A stretch of DNA of 64,000 bases from an uncultured Burkholderiales bacterium. Lineage in GTDB: Bacteria; Pseudomonadota; Gammaproteobacteria; Burkholderiales; Burkholderiaceae. The position numbers and the translations under genes are program-made. How positions within the stretch are numbered: position 1 is the first letter of the stretch; each line of letters opens with the position of its first letter. This document shows positions 51,260 to 60,008 of the stretch, piece by piece. The DNA lies in the NCBI GenBank assembly GCA_946480465.1, contig CAMLJY010000028.1:10789-74788 (forward strand), read 5' to 3'. Below the pieces are notes generated by a model. It searched no databases. It was not told the origin of the DNA and saw nothing but the letters and a program-made list of their open reading frames with translations.

Positions 51260-52567
51260 ATGAAGTTGAAGGCGCTGCTGGCGTCAGGCCTGTTCACGCT
51301 GGCCGCAGGCACGGTCGCGGCCGCCACCGAACTGGTGGTGGCCACGGTGAACAACGGCCACATGATCGAGATGCAGAAGCTCTCGAAGCATTTCGAGGCC
51401 GCGAACCCGGACATCACGTTGAAGTGGGTGACGCTGGAAGAAGGCGTGCTGCGCCAGCGCGTAACCGCCGACATCGCCACCAAGGGCGGCCAGTTCGACG
51501 TGATGACCATCGGGATGTACGAGACGCCGATCTGGGGCAAGAAGGGCTGGCTGAAGGAACTGAAGCCCGACGCGAGCTACGAGGTCGACGACATCCTGCC
51601 GGCCATCCGCAGCGGCCTGTCGGTGGACGGCAAGCTCTTTGCCGCGCCCTTCTACGGCGAAAGCTCGATGCTGATGTACCGCGCCGACCTGGCGCAGAAG
51701 GCCGGCGTCACGTTCGGCGAGCGCCCGAGCTGGCCGCAGGTGAAGGAAGCCGCAGCCAAGATGCACGACCCCGCCGGCGGCGTCTACGGCATCTGCCTGC
51801 GCGGCAAGCCGGGCTGGGGCGACAACATGGCCCTGATCACGACCATGGTCAACGCCTTCGGTGGCCAGTGGTTCGACATGAACTGGAAGCCGCAGATCGA
51901 GACCCGCGCCTGGAAGGAGGCGGTGGGCTTCTACGTCGACCTGTTGAAGAAGTACGGCCCGCCCGGCTCGCCCTCGAACAGCTTCAACGAGATCCTGGCT
52001 CTCTACAACGAAGGCAAGTGCGCGATGTGGGTGGATGCGACGATCGCGGCATCCTTCATCACCGACCCCAAGCAGTCGAAGGTGGCCGACAAGGTGGCCT
52101 TCGCGCAGGCGCCGGGCGCCGTGACGAGCAAGGGCGCGAACTGGCTGTGGGCCTGGGCGCTGGCCATCCCCGCCGGCTCGCAGAAGGCCGAGGCGGCGCA
52201 GAAGTTCATCCAGTGGTCCACCTCGCGCGACTACATCAAGCTGGTGGCGGCCGAACGCGGCTGGGCCGCCGTGCCCACCGGCACGCGCAAGTCGACCTAC
52301 CTGTCGCGTGACTTCCGCCAGGCCGCCAAGTTCGCGGAAGCCGAGCAGAAGGCCATCTTCTCGGCCAACCCCACCGACTCCACGCTGCCGAAGAGCCCCT
52401 ACGTCGGCGTGCAGTTCGCGGCGATCCCCGAGTTCCAGTCCATCGGCATCGCCGTCGGCCAGCAGCTCAGCGCCGCGCTGGCCGGCAAGACCTCGGTCGA
52501 CGAGGCGCTGAAGGCCTCGCAGGCCGCGGCCGATCGCGAGATGAAGAAGGCGGGCTACTACAAGTGA
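51260..52567 (+). CDS. Periplasmic sugar/polyol-binding protein (ABC type), first paralogue
   Basis: 435 residues. Signal peptide to about 21 (GTVAAA), then a type II binding fold (ELVVATVNNGHMIEM, HFEAANPDITLKWVT, and GICLRGKPGWGDNMALI). It resembles sorbitol/mannitol or maltose-type receptors. No permease or ATPase gene lies nearby, so the transporter must be elsewhere. Paralogue at 54007. AAGGAG precedes the start. Upstream promoter shows an AraC-type architecture, and the porin lies downstream in the same direction. Confidence 0.92.
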   Translation: MKLKALLASGLFTLAAGTVAAATELVVATVNNGHMIEMQKLSKHFEAANPDITLKWVTLEEGVLRQRVTADIATKGGQFDVMTIGMYETPIWGKKGWLKELKPDASYEVDDILPAIRSGLSVDGKLFAAPFYGESSMLMYRADLAQKAGVTFGERPSWPQVKEAAAKMHDPAGGVYGICLRGKPGWGDNMALITTMVNAFGGQWFDMNWKPQIETRAWKEAVGFYVDLLKKYGPPGSPSNSFNEILALYNEGKCAMWVDATIAASFITDPKQSKVADKVAFAQAPGAVTSKGANWLWAWALAIPAGSQKAEAAQKFIQWSTSRDYIKLVAAERGWAAVPTGTRKSTYLSRDFRQAAKFAEAEQKAIFSANPTDSTLPKSPYVGVQFAAIPEFQSIGIAVGQQLSAALAGKTSVDEALKASQAAADREMKKAGYYK

Positions 52568-52580
52568 CGCCCGCGGCGGC

Positions 52581-52603
52581 TGACGCGTCTTTGATGCGCT
52601 AGG
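52581..52603. repeat. Short GCGT-hairpin/CTAG repeat, copy 3
   Basis: GACGCGTCTTTGATGCGCTAG. Lies 14 bases after the first binding-protein gene. Together with copy 2 it flanks that gene; copy 1 is at 42211. Confidence 0.5.
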
Positions 52604-52762
52604 ACCGCCCCTCACCGGCCGGCTGCCGCCCCCGCGGTTGGCCTCCCCCTGAACAACCCGTCCCGGCCGCTGCCGCGGCGACCGCCCAAGCCCGAAAGGC
52701 CCCCGGTGGCGCCGCTGCATGGCCGAACCGATTCCCGACCCACTCCCCAAGGAGACACACCC

Positions 52763-53665
52763 ATGTTCCCGACCCGCCTCGCCCTGGCCTGCGCCCTCGC
52801 CGCCACCTGCGCCGCCGCGCATGCCCAATCGAACGCCACGCTGTACGGCCGCGTCGACCTCGGCTACCGCCACGATTCAGGCGGCGTGAAGAACCAGATC
52901 GCCAACAACTCGATGAACGCCTTCGGCCTGCGCGGCACCGAGGACCTGGGCGGCGGCCTGGCGGCCTTCTTCCAGGTGGAGCACCGCTTCGATGCCGACA
53001 CCGGCACCGCCCGCACCCCGTTCTGGGACGAAATCTCCATCGTCGGCCTGCGCGGCGGCTTCGGCGAACTGCGCCTGGGCCGCCAGGGCGGCCCCTTCGG
53101 CGCGGCGCCTGACCTGGACGCCTTCGGCGGCGACACCGTGGGCGGCGCCGGCGAACGCAAGGCCGGTGCCGACGACAAGTACAACAACAGCGTCGTCTAC
53201 TGGACGCCCACGCTGGGCGGCTTCAGCGGCGCGGTGGGCGTCTCGGCCGGCGAAGGGCTGCAGCGCCGCGGCGCCAGCGCCGTGCTGCGCTACGGCGCGG
53301 GCCCGCTGCTGGCGATGGTGTCCTATGCCGACCGCAGCAACCGCGACCACGCCTACGCCCTCGGCGGCAGCTACGACTTCGGCGCGGCAAAAGTCGTGCT
53401 GGCGCTGGCCCACAACGATGGCGACGCCACCAAGAAGGAACGCACCACTGCCGACATCGGCGTCATCGTGCCGGTCGGCAAGGGCTCGATCCGTGCCAAG
53501 CTGAACCATGACGACAACGACGACGTGCGCACCCGCAACGTCGGCCTCGGCTACTGGTACGACCTCAGCGCGCGCACCATGCTCTACACCGACGTCGGCC
53601 TGCAGAAGACCGACAACGTGAAGCGCATCAACCGCTACGACGTGGGCATCCGTCACAACTTCTGA
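52763..53665 (+). CDS. Gram-negative outer-membrane porin
   Basis: 300 residues with a signal peptide ending AAAHAQ. QSNATLYGRVDLGYRHDSGG and SMNAFGLRGTEDLGGGL are the opening of general 16-strand betaproteobacterial porins; the C-terminal residue is Phe (GIRHNF), as for outer-membrane insertion by BAM. It is shorter than the usual 340-380. Its place between the two binding-protein genes suggests it lets the same solutes through the outer membrane. AAGGAG is at the start and a strong terminator follows. Confidence 0.93.
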   Translation: MFPTRLALACALAATCAAAHAQSNATLYGRVDLGYRHDSGGVKNQIANNSMNAFGLRGTEDLGGGLAAFFQVEHRFDADTGTARTPFWDEISIVGLRGGFGELRLGRQGGPFGAAPDLDAFGGDTVGGAGERKAGADDKYNNSVVYWTPTLGGFSGAVGVSAGEGLQRRGASAVLRYGAGPLLAMVSYADRSNRDHAYALGGSYDFGAAKVVLALAHNDGDATKKERTTADIGVIVPVGKGSIRAKLNHDDNDDVRTRNVGLGYWYDLSARTMLYTDVGLQKTDNVKRINRYDVGIRHNF

Positions 53666-53712
53666 AGGAATGTTCTGAGTCTCTAGGCAAGAGAGCGGCA
53701 GGCGACTGCCTT

Positions 53713-53743
53713 CGGGCCACCCTTCACGGGGTGGCCCGTTTTT
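53713..53743 (+). terminator. Strong rho-independent terminator after the porin
   Basis: Stem GGGCCACCC/GGGTGGCCC with flanking C-G closing pair and loop of six bases, followed by TTTTT. It ends the binding-protein-porin transcript and isolates the next unit. The rest of the gap 53666-54006 contains the second promoter. Confidence 0.9.
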
Positions 53744-53895
53744 GCTGGCCGGCCCATCGACTCGGCCAGTGGGCGCCACGGCTTCGCGCACTTCGTGTGC
53801 CATCCTTCACGGCGCCGTGATAACGCCCAATGCACGCGAATCATCGATACGCACTCGCGGCCCAAAGGGAAAACCCGCTCCTTTCCATGCAACTG

Positions 53896-53950
53896 CGTAT
53901 CAGGGCATGCACCCGCGATACCGAGTTACCGCTGGTTGCAGCCCTATCGT
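53896..53950 (+). promoter_or_regulatory. Predicted AraC-activated promoter of the second binding-protein gene
   Basis: Two direct-repeat half-sites, GTATCAGGGC (53897) and GATACCGAG (53917), whose TA steps are 21 bp apart, then 17 bases and CCTATCGT (53943-53950), 56 bases before the ATG. A further GATAC is at 53846. Matches the sites at 51171 and 55467 in spacing. Confidence 0.75.
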
Positions 53951-54006
53951 CTGTCTGCCTCGACACGAGGGCCCGTCCTCAGGTTCGACTTTCAGGAGAC
54001 ACCTTC

Positions 54007-55341
54007 ATGCGCTTGCGTTCCCTGTTGGCCACGCTGCTGCTCGGCACCGCCGCCTGCGTCCACGCCGCCACCGAGCTGGTGATCGCCACCGTCGACAACG
54101 GTCCGATGATCGAGATGCAGCGCCTCGCGCGGCACTTCGAGCAGGCCAATCCCGACATCCGCCTGAAGTGGATCACCCTGGACGAAGGCACGCTGCGCAA
54201 ACGAGTCACCGAGGACATCGCCAGCCGCGGCGGCGCCTTCGACATCATGACCATCGGCCTCTACGAGACCCCGATCTGGGGCGCCAAGGGCTGGCTGCAG
54301 CCGCTGGAGCCGGATGCCAGCTACGACGCCGAGGACCTGGTGCCCTTCATCCGCGAAGGCCTGTCGATAGGCGGCAAGCTGTACGCAGCGCCCTTCTACG
54401 GCGAAAGCTCGATGCTGATGGTGCGGCGCGACCTGCTGGGCGCCGCGGGACTGGACATGCCCAACCGCCCGAGCTGGGCCCACGTGCGCGCCGTGGCCGA
54501 ACGCCTGCACGATCCGGCCAAGGGCGTCTACGGCATCTGCCTGCGCGGCCGCCCCGGCTGGGGCGACAACATGGCGCTGGTCACCACCATGGCCAACAGC
54601 TTCGGCGGCCAGTGGTTCGACCTGGCCTGGCAGCCGCGCCTGACCAGCGAGCCGTGGCGGCGCGCAGTCTCGCTGTACGTCGAGCTGCTGACGCGCTTCG
54701 GCCCGCCGCAGCCGGAGAACCTGAGCTTCAACGAGCTGCTGGGCCTCTTCAGCGCCGGCCGCTGCGCGATGTGGCTGGACGCGACCATCGCCGCCTCCGC
54801 GCTCACCGACCCCAAGCGCAGCAGCGTCGCACGCCACGTGACGTTCGTGCAGGCGCCCACCGGCGTCACCTCGCGCGGGGCGAACTGGCTGTGGGCATGG
54901 TCGCTGGCGATTCCCGCCAGTTCGCGCCAGGCGGCGGCGGCGCGGCGCTTCGTGCTGTGGGCCACGTCCAAGGACTACGTGCGCCTGGTGGCGCGCGAGT
55001 CGGGCTGGGGCCGGGTGCCATCCGGCACGCGCAAGTCCACCTACGCGAGCCTGGACTACCTGGCCTCGTCGCGCTCCGCCACCGCCGAGCTGCAGGCGCT
55101 GCACTCGGCCGACCTGAAGCTGCCGACGCTGCCGCGCTCGCCCTACACCGGCATCCAGTTCGTCGCGATTCCCGAGTTCCAGGACATCGGCAATGCCGTG
55201 GGCCGCCACGTCGCCGAAGCGCTGAGCGGCCGCCAGACGGTCGACGCCGCGCTGGCCGCGGCGCAGCAGGCGGCACAGCAGGCGATGGCCAGCGGCACGA
55301 CGGCACGCCTGGCCGCGAGCCGCGCGGGCGCGGCGCGCTGA
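54007..55341 (+). CDS. Periplasmic sugar/polyol-binding protein (ABC type), second paralogue
   Basis: 444 residues. Signal peptide to about 20 (CVHAA). Closely similar to the first paralogue along its length: ELVIATVDNGPMIEM, GKLYAAPFYGESSMLM and RGRPGWGDNMALVTTM all have counterparts. It ends with a longer, Ala/Arg-rich tail. Likely a duplicate with changed ligand range. AGGAG is at the start. No transporter gene follows; instead, two AraC regulators do. Confidence 0.92.
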   Translation: MRLRSLLATLLLGTAACVHAATELVIATVDNGPMIEMQRLARHFEQANPDIRLKWITLDEGTLRKRVTEDIASRGGAFDIMTIGLYETPIWGAKGWLQPLEPDASYDAEDLVPFIREGLSIGGKLYAAPFYGESSMLMVRRDLLGAAGLDMPNRPSWAHVRAVAERLHDPAKGVYGICLRGRPGWGDNMALVTTMANSFGGQWFDLAWQPRLTSEPWRRAVSLYVELLTRFGPPQPENLSFNELLGLFSAGRCAMWLDATIAASALTDPKRSSVARHVTFVQAPTGVTSRGANWLWAWSLAIPASSRQAAAARRFVLWATSKDYVRLVARESGWGRVPSGTRKSTYASLDYLASSRSATAELQALHSADLKLPTLPRSPYTGIQFVAIPEFQDIGNAVGRHVAEALSGRQTVDAALAAAQQAAQQAMASGTTARLAASRAGAAR

Positions 55342-55445
55342 CCCGCACGCCGTCCGCCAAGGCCTGCTGATAACGTACGACATCAGCGGCCAGGCGATAC
55401 GCGATCGCGAAGCGGCGGGAAAACCCTGGGATTTCCACGCAAACC

Positions 55446-55500
55446 AGTACAACCACTCGCTGCCGCAATACCGAGCTGCGCATCCTTGGCGGCCTATCGT
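55446..55500 (+). promoter_or_regulatory. Predicted AraC-activated promoter of the first AraC gene
   Basis: AGTAC (55446) and AATACCGAG (55467) are 21 bp apart; 17 bases later comes CCTATCGT (55493-55500), 29 bases before the ATG. The shared architecture with the binding-protein promoters points to autoregulation. Confidence 0.7.
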
Positions 55501-55529
55501 TGCGACAGCTTCGTCATGCTGCAGTCCCC

Positions 55530-56441
55530 ATGCGCCAGCGCCAGCCCGAACTCGAGTACAGCGTCCACCGCAACCCGCTGCTCGGCTACGAGCCGCCGGA
55601 GCTGGCGGGCTGCCTGCGCTACCTGGAGCACGGCTATCCCTCGCCCCTGGTGCGCTGGCACTGCCACGACGAATACGAGCTGCACCTGATCGAGGCCACC
55701 AGCGGCCGCATGTTCGTCGGCGACCACATCGGCCAGTTCGAACCCGGCCAGCTCGTGCTCACCGGCCCGCGGCTGCCGCACAACTGGATATCGACCGACT
55801 GCCCCGCGGGCGGCGTGCCGGTGCGCGACCGCGTGATCCAGTTCGCCCACGGCCCGATCGAGCATGCGGCGAGCCGCCTGCCCGAACTGGCCGAGGCCCT
55901 GCCGCTGCTGGCCCGTGCGCGCTATGGCCTGGAGTTCCGTGGCCTGGCCGATCGCGCCCGCCACGCCTTCCAGCGCATCAAGGAGTCCAGCGGCTTGAAG
56001 CGCTTCGGCGAGTTCTGCCTGCTGCTGAGCGAACTGGCCGCCTGCACCGAGTACCACCTGCTGTCCTCCGTGCAACTGCAAAGCGGCGAGGACGAAGCCG
56101 CGCAGCGCCGCATCAACGACGTCATCGCCTACCTCACGGAACACAGCCACGAACCGCTGACCCTGCCCGAGCTGTGCGCCCGCTTCAACATGAGCGAAAG
56201 CCGCTTCTCGCGCGTGTTCCGCCGCGCCACTGGCCACACGCTGACGGACTTCGTCAACCGCCTGCGCGTGAACCGCGCCTGCCAGCTGCTGATGGACACG
56301 CAGCTCTTCGTCACCAGCATCTGCTACGACGTCGGCTTCAACAACGTCGCCAACTTCAACCGCCGCTTCCTCGAGATCAAAGGCATGACGCCGACCGAGT
56401 TCCGCCGCCGTGCCGAGGCCCGCTTCGGCGGCCGCGCCTGA
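55530..56441 (+). CDS. AraC-family regulator with cupin sensor, first of pair
   Basis: 303 residues. N-terminal cupin (WHCHDEYELHLIEATSGR, GPRLPHNW) for ligand binding, and C-terminal double HTH (TLPELCARFNMSESRFSRVF and SICYDVGFNNVANFNRRF). It should activate the binding-protein and porin genes from the 21-bp-spaced sites. The start ATG at 55530 lies 29 bases after the -10-like element. It overlaps the second AraC gene as TGATG. Confidence 0.93.
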   Translation: MRQRQPELEYSVHRNPLLGYEPPELAGCLRYLEHGYPSPLVRWHCHDEYELHLIEATSGRMFVGDHIGQFEPGQLVLTGPRLPHNWISTDCPAGGVPVRDRVIQFAHGPIEHAASRLPELAEALPLLARARYGLEFRGLADRARHAFQRIKESSGLKRFGEFCLLLSELAACTEYHLLSSVQLQSGEDEAAQRRINDVIAYLTEHSHEPLTLPELCARFNMSESRFSRVFRRATGHTLTDFVNRLRVNRACQLLMDTQLFVTSICYDVGFNNVANFNRRFLEIKGMTPTEFRRRAEARFGGRA

Positions 56442-57421
56442 TGCCACCGCCTTCGGCCCGGCGCGCCCCGGCGGTGCGCGGGGCGCAGCCTGGCCGCCCT
56501 CAGCTGGAACACCGCTTCCTCCGCCGCACCGCCTGGGGCTACGAAGCGGCCGAGCAGTGCGGCCTGCTGCGCTGCCTGGACCACGGCTGGCCGACGCCGC
56601 TGGCGCGCTGGCACTACCACGAGGAGTACGAGCTGCACCTGGTCGTGCAGACACGCGGCCAGGCCTTCATCGGCGAGCACGTCGGCGACTTCGCACCCGG
56701 GCACCTGGTGCTCGTCGGCCCCCGGCTGCCGCACAACTGGATCTCGACCGAATGCCCGGAAGGCGGCGTGCCGCTGCGCGACCGCGTGATCCAGTTCGCG
56801 CACGCGCCGATCGCCGATGCCGCGGCCCGCTTCGACGAACTGCGCGAGATCCTGCCGCTGCTCGAACGCGCGCGCACGGGCCTCGAATTCTTCGGCCTGC
56901 AGGACGCGGCGCTGCAGGCCTTCGAGCGCATCCGCGCCAGCCATGGCCTGCAGCGCCTGGCCGTCTTCTGGGACTTCATGAGCCAGCTGGCCCGCTGGAG
57001 CGACGTGCGCGACCTGCAGGCGACGCCGGTCGAACGCGACGACGGCGAGGAGGACGCGCTGGCCCGCATCGAACAAGTCGTCGAGCACGTGGCCGCGAAT
57101 CGCACGCAACCGCTGGCATTGCCGGCGCTGGCCCGCCGCTTCGGCATGAGCGACAGCCGCCTGTCGCGCTATTTCCTGCGCGCCACGGGCCAGACGCTGA
57201 GCGACTTCGTCAACGGCCTGCGCATCGACCTGGCCTGCCGCCTGCTGCATGAAACCGACCACTACGCCGGCCGCATCGCGCGCGAGGTGGGCTACCGCTC
57301 GGTCGCCGCATTCAACCGCCGCTTCGTCGCGGTGACGGGCGTCACGCCCACGGCCTATCGATGCCAGAAAGTATCAGCACTCGCGCGCGGCGTACCAGTG
57401 CCGATACCGCGCTGCACGTAA
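56441..57421 (+). CDS. AraC-family regulator with cupin sensor, second of pair
   Basis: 326 residues. Cupin part WHYHEEYELHLVVQTRGQ and GPRLPHNWISTECPEGG, then HTH motifs LPALARRFGMSDSRLSRYF and REVGYRSVAAFNRRF. Clearly a paralogue of the gene before it, sharing GPRLPHNWIST and RDRVIQFAH, and translationally coupled through TGATG. The last 15 residues are encoded by a stretch that also contains half-site-like GTATC/GATAC words. Confidence 0.92.
   Translation: MPPPSARRAPAVRGAQPGRPQLEHRFLRRTAWGYEAAEQCGLLRCLDHGWPTPLARWHYHEEYELHLVVQTRGQAFIGEHVGDFAPGHLVLVGPRLPHNWISTECPEGGVPLRDRVIQFAHAPIADAAARFDELREILPLLERARTGLEFFGLQDAALQAFERIRASHGLQRLAVFWDFMSQLARWSDVRDLQATPVERDDGEEDALARIEQVVEHVAANRTQPLALPALARRFGMSDSRLSRYFLRATGQTLSDFVNGLRIDLACRLLHETDHYAGRIAREVGYRSVAAFNRRFVAVTGVTPTAYRCQKVSALARGVPVPIPRCT
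57371..57411. promoter_or_regulatory. Half-site cluster in the 3' end of the second AraC gene
   Basis: GTATCAG (57371) and GTACCAG (57392) are exactly 21 bp apart, and GATACCG (57403) follows. No -10 element at the standard distance was seen, so this could be a promoter for the next gene, a decoy site, or chance. Confidence 0.4.
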
Positions 57422-57492
57422 CTTAGAGACATGGCAGCAGGCCGACAGAGCCGCGCCCCAAGGACCAGGGTGGATCCCGTTGGGAGAACGAA

Positions 57493-58134
57493 ATGGACTG
57501 CTGCCTGCACTTGCGCGAGACCAGGCCGGCCCCGATGCCTGATGCCACCGCGCCCGCCACCGCCGCGCGCGGCGAAGAGCGCGCCCTTCCGGCGGCAGGC
57601 CTGTACCGCCGGAGCCACGGGACCAGTGCACCCGGGTGCGGCCCTTCGCCGAATCAAGGCGCCACGCCCGAGCAGCGCGAGTACGCGGACCTCACCGGCA
57701 TCGCCGCCTCCGCCATCGCCATCGCCAAGGTGCGCCAGCGGGCCGGGCACGTGGGCTTCGAGCTGCATCCGCTGCCGCGCGCGCACGTCGTGCCCGAGCG
57801 CATGCGGGAGGTCTTCGTCGCGCTGTTCGAGCACGCCCTCACCTTCACGCGCGACGTGCCTGCGCCGCGCATCGTCATCGGCGCGCAGGGCGCGGCCAAC
57901 GCACCCGAGATCGTCATCCAGGACAACGGCGTCGGCTTCGACACCTGCACGCCGATCCGAGTGCTCGACCCCGATGGCGGGCTGCACTTCACGGCCGACG
58001 ACGACAGTACGCTCGGCCGCGTACGTCGCCTGATAGCACAGCACGGCGGGCGACTGCGCATGCATTCGGCCGCCTGGGGCGGCACGACGTTCAGCTTCAC
58101 ACTGGGCGCGTCCGCCCCGCGTCAGTTGACCTGA
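57493..58134 (+). CDS. Orphan histidine-kinase-like ATPase domain protein
   Basis: 213 residues. The first 60 are low-complexity; the rest resembles a HATPase_c domain: an N-box-like segment FVALFEHALTF, the G1 box IVIQDNGVGFD, and IAQHGGRL with GGTTFSFTLG near the end. The N-box Asn position looks like His, which would weaken ATP/Mg binding. No dimerisation or phospho-acceptor domain is present. GGGAG precedes the start at 57493. It follows the AraC pair by 71 bases; a link to it is only positional. Confidence 0.68.
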   Translation: MDCCLHLRETRPAPMPDATAPATAARGEERALPAAGLYRRSHGTSAPGCGPSPNQGATPEQREYADLTGIAASAIAIAKVRQRAGHVGFELHPLPRAHVVPERMREVFVALFEHALTFTRDVPAPRIVIGAQGAANAPEIVIQDNGVGFDTCTPIRVLDPDGGLHFTADDDSTLGRVRRLIAQHGGRLRMHSAAWGGTTFSFTLGASAPRQLT

Positions 58135-58254
58135 TCGGCGGCGCCTCGGCTGCCCTTGCCGGCAAAGCACGCGCGCCCCGGCGCCGCCCACCCACGCAAC
58201 ACCGATAATCCGCCCGCGCTGGGCGCTGAGCCGGCGTGCCCCACGCCCGCCCAG

Positions 58255-59979
58255 ATGCCTTCCCTGCTGCAGCGCCTGTCCCGCATCGCTCCGTACTTCC
58301 TGCAACGCCGCCTCGGCATCGTCGCGGTGGTGCTGGCCTCCGCCGTGGGCGCCGCCACCGAACCGATGATTCCCCAACTGCTGGGGGTGCTGTTCGGCCG
58401 CGGCTTCAACGACCATTCGCTGGCGCTGTGGATCTGGCCGATTGCATTCGTCGGCCTCTTCGCCGTGCGCGGCATCGCCGGCTACATCGCCCAGGTGGCA
58501 CTGGCCTGGACCGCGCAACGCGGGCTGCAGGACCTGCGGCAGCAGCTGTTCGAACGCGTGCTGACCGCGCAGCCGCTGCTCTTCGTGCGCAACTCGGCGA
58601 GCCAGCTGACGACCACCGTCGTGCACGAAGCCCAGACCGGCGCCACGCTGCTCGTCAATGCCGCCCTCACGGTGGTGCGGGATTCGCTGACGCTGGTTGC
58701 CCTGCTCGGCTACCTGATCTACCTGAACTGGCGCCTCACGCTCTTCGTGGCCGTGCTGTTCCCGGCCGTGGCCTGGGTGATGCGCACGCTGGGCCGGCGC
58801 CTGCACCGCCTGAACCACGAGAGCCAGGCGGCCATCGACGAGCTGTCCTACGTGGTCGAGGAGAACGCGCTGGCCTGGCGCATCGTGCGCATGCACGGCG
58901 CGGCGCCCCAGCAGGCCGAGCGTTTCGACCGCCACTCCACCGCGCTGCGCCGCGTGCTGCTGAAGACCACCGCCGCCGGCGCCGCCATCACCCCGCTGAC
59001 GCAGGTCTTCGCCGCGCTGGCGCTGTCGGCGGTCGTCGTCGTGGCGCTGTGGCAAAGCCGCTCGCAGGGGAGCACGGTGGGCGAGTTCATCGCCTTCATC
59101 GCCGCCATGCTGCAGCTGGTCGCCCCCATCAAGCACCTGTCCGACGTCGCCGTGCCGCTGTCGCGCGGCTTCGCGGCGCTGGAGCGCGGCCTGGACCTGA
59201 TCGACCAGCACCCGGCCGAGGCCGGCGGCACGCACGACCCCGGCCGGGCGCGCGGCGACATCGCGCTGAAGGACGTGACCCTGCGCTACAAGGACGACCA
59301 GCCGCCGGCGCTGAACCAGCTTTCGCTGGCGGTGCGGCGCGGCGAGACGGTGGCGCTGGTCGGGCCCTCGGGCGCGGGCAAGAGCTCGCTGATCAACCTG
59401 CTGCCGCGCTTCACCGTGCCCAATGCCGGTGAGATCACGCTCGACGGCGTGCCGCTGGGGCAGTGGCGGGTGGACGCGCTGCGGCGCCAGTTCGCGCTGG
59501 TCAGCCAGGACGTCGTGCTGTTCAACGACAGCGTGCTCGCCAACGTCGCGCTCGGCGGCCCGCCCGACCGCGATCGCGTGCGCGCCGCCCTGAAGGGCGC
59601 GCACCTGCTGGACTTCGTCGATGGCCTGCCGCAAGGCCTGGACACGCTGGTGGGCCACAACGGCAGCCAGCTCTCCGGCGGCCAGCGCCAGCGCCTGGCA
59701 ATCGCCCGCGCGCTGTACAAGGACGCGCCGATCCTGATCCTCGACGAAGCCACCTCCGCGCTGGACAGCGAGAGCGAACGCGCCGTGCAGGCCGCGCTGG
59801 AGACGCTGATGCGCGACCGCACCACGCTGGTCATCGCGCACCGGCTCTCCACCATCGAGCATGCCGACCGCATCGTCGTCCTGGATGCAGGCCGCGTCGT
59901 CGAGCAGGGCCCGCACGCCGCGCTGCTGGCCGAAGGCGGCGTCTACGCCCGGCTGCATGCGCTGCAGTTCCGCACCTGA
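58255..59979 (+). CDS. msbA: Lipid A/lipopolysaccharide exporter MsbA-type ABC transporter
   Basis: 574 residues from the ATG at 58255. Six-helix ABC membrane domain (about 1-310), then Walker A GPSGAGKSS, signature LSGGQRQRL, Walker B ILILDEATSALD and H-loop VIAHRLS. Size and domain order fit MsbA, which flips lipid A across the inner membrane; general multidrug exporters of this family cannot be excluded. A PLD lipoprotein follows after 29 bases. Confidence 0.85.
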   Translation: MPSLLQRLSRIAPYFLQRRLGIVAVVLASAVGAATEPMIPQLLGVLFGRGFNDHSLALWIWPIAFVGLFAVRGIAGYIAQVALAWTAQRGLQDLRQQLFERVLTAQPLLFVRNSASQLTTTVVHEAQTGATLLVNAALTVVRDSLTLVALLGYLIYLNWRLTLFVAVLFPAVAWVMRTLGRRLHRLNHESQAAIDELSYVVEENALAWRIVRMHGAAPQQAERFDRHSTALRRVLLKTTAAGAAITPLTQVFAALALSAVVVVALWQSRSQGSTVGEFIAFIAAMLQLVAPIKHLSDVAVPLSRGFAALERGLDLIDQHPAEAGGTHDPGRARGDIALKDVTLRYKDDQPPALNQLSLAVRRGETVALVGPSGAGKSSLINLLPRFTVPNAGEITLDGVPLGQWRVDALRRQFALVSQDVVLFNDSVLANVALGGPPDRDRVRAALKGAHLLDFVDGLPQGLDTLVGHNGSQLSGGQRQRLAIARALYKDAPILILDEATSALDSESERAVQAALETLMRDRTTLVIAHRLSTIEHADRIVVLDAGRVVEQGPHAALLAEGGVYARLHALQFRT

Positions 59980-60008
59980 TTCCTCCCGCTGTCGTCCTCC
60001 TCCTGCCG

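Noticed and set aside
57431..58033. Open frame MAAGRQSRAP... just after the second AraC gene
   Set aside because: It is in a different frame from the HATPase-like protein, is Arg/Pro/Ser-rich with no motifs, and the 57493 frame has the GGGAG and the G1 box.
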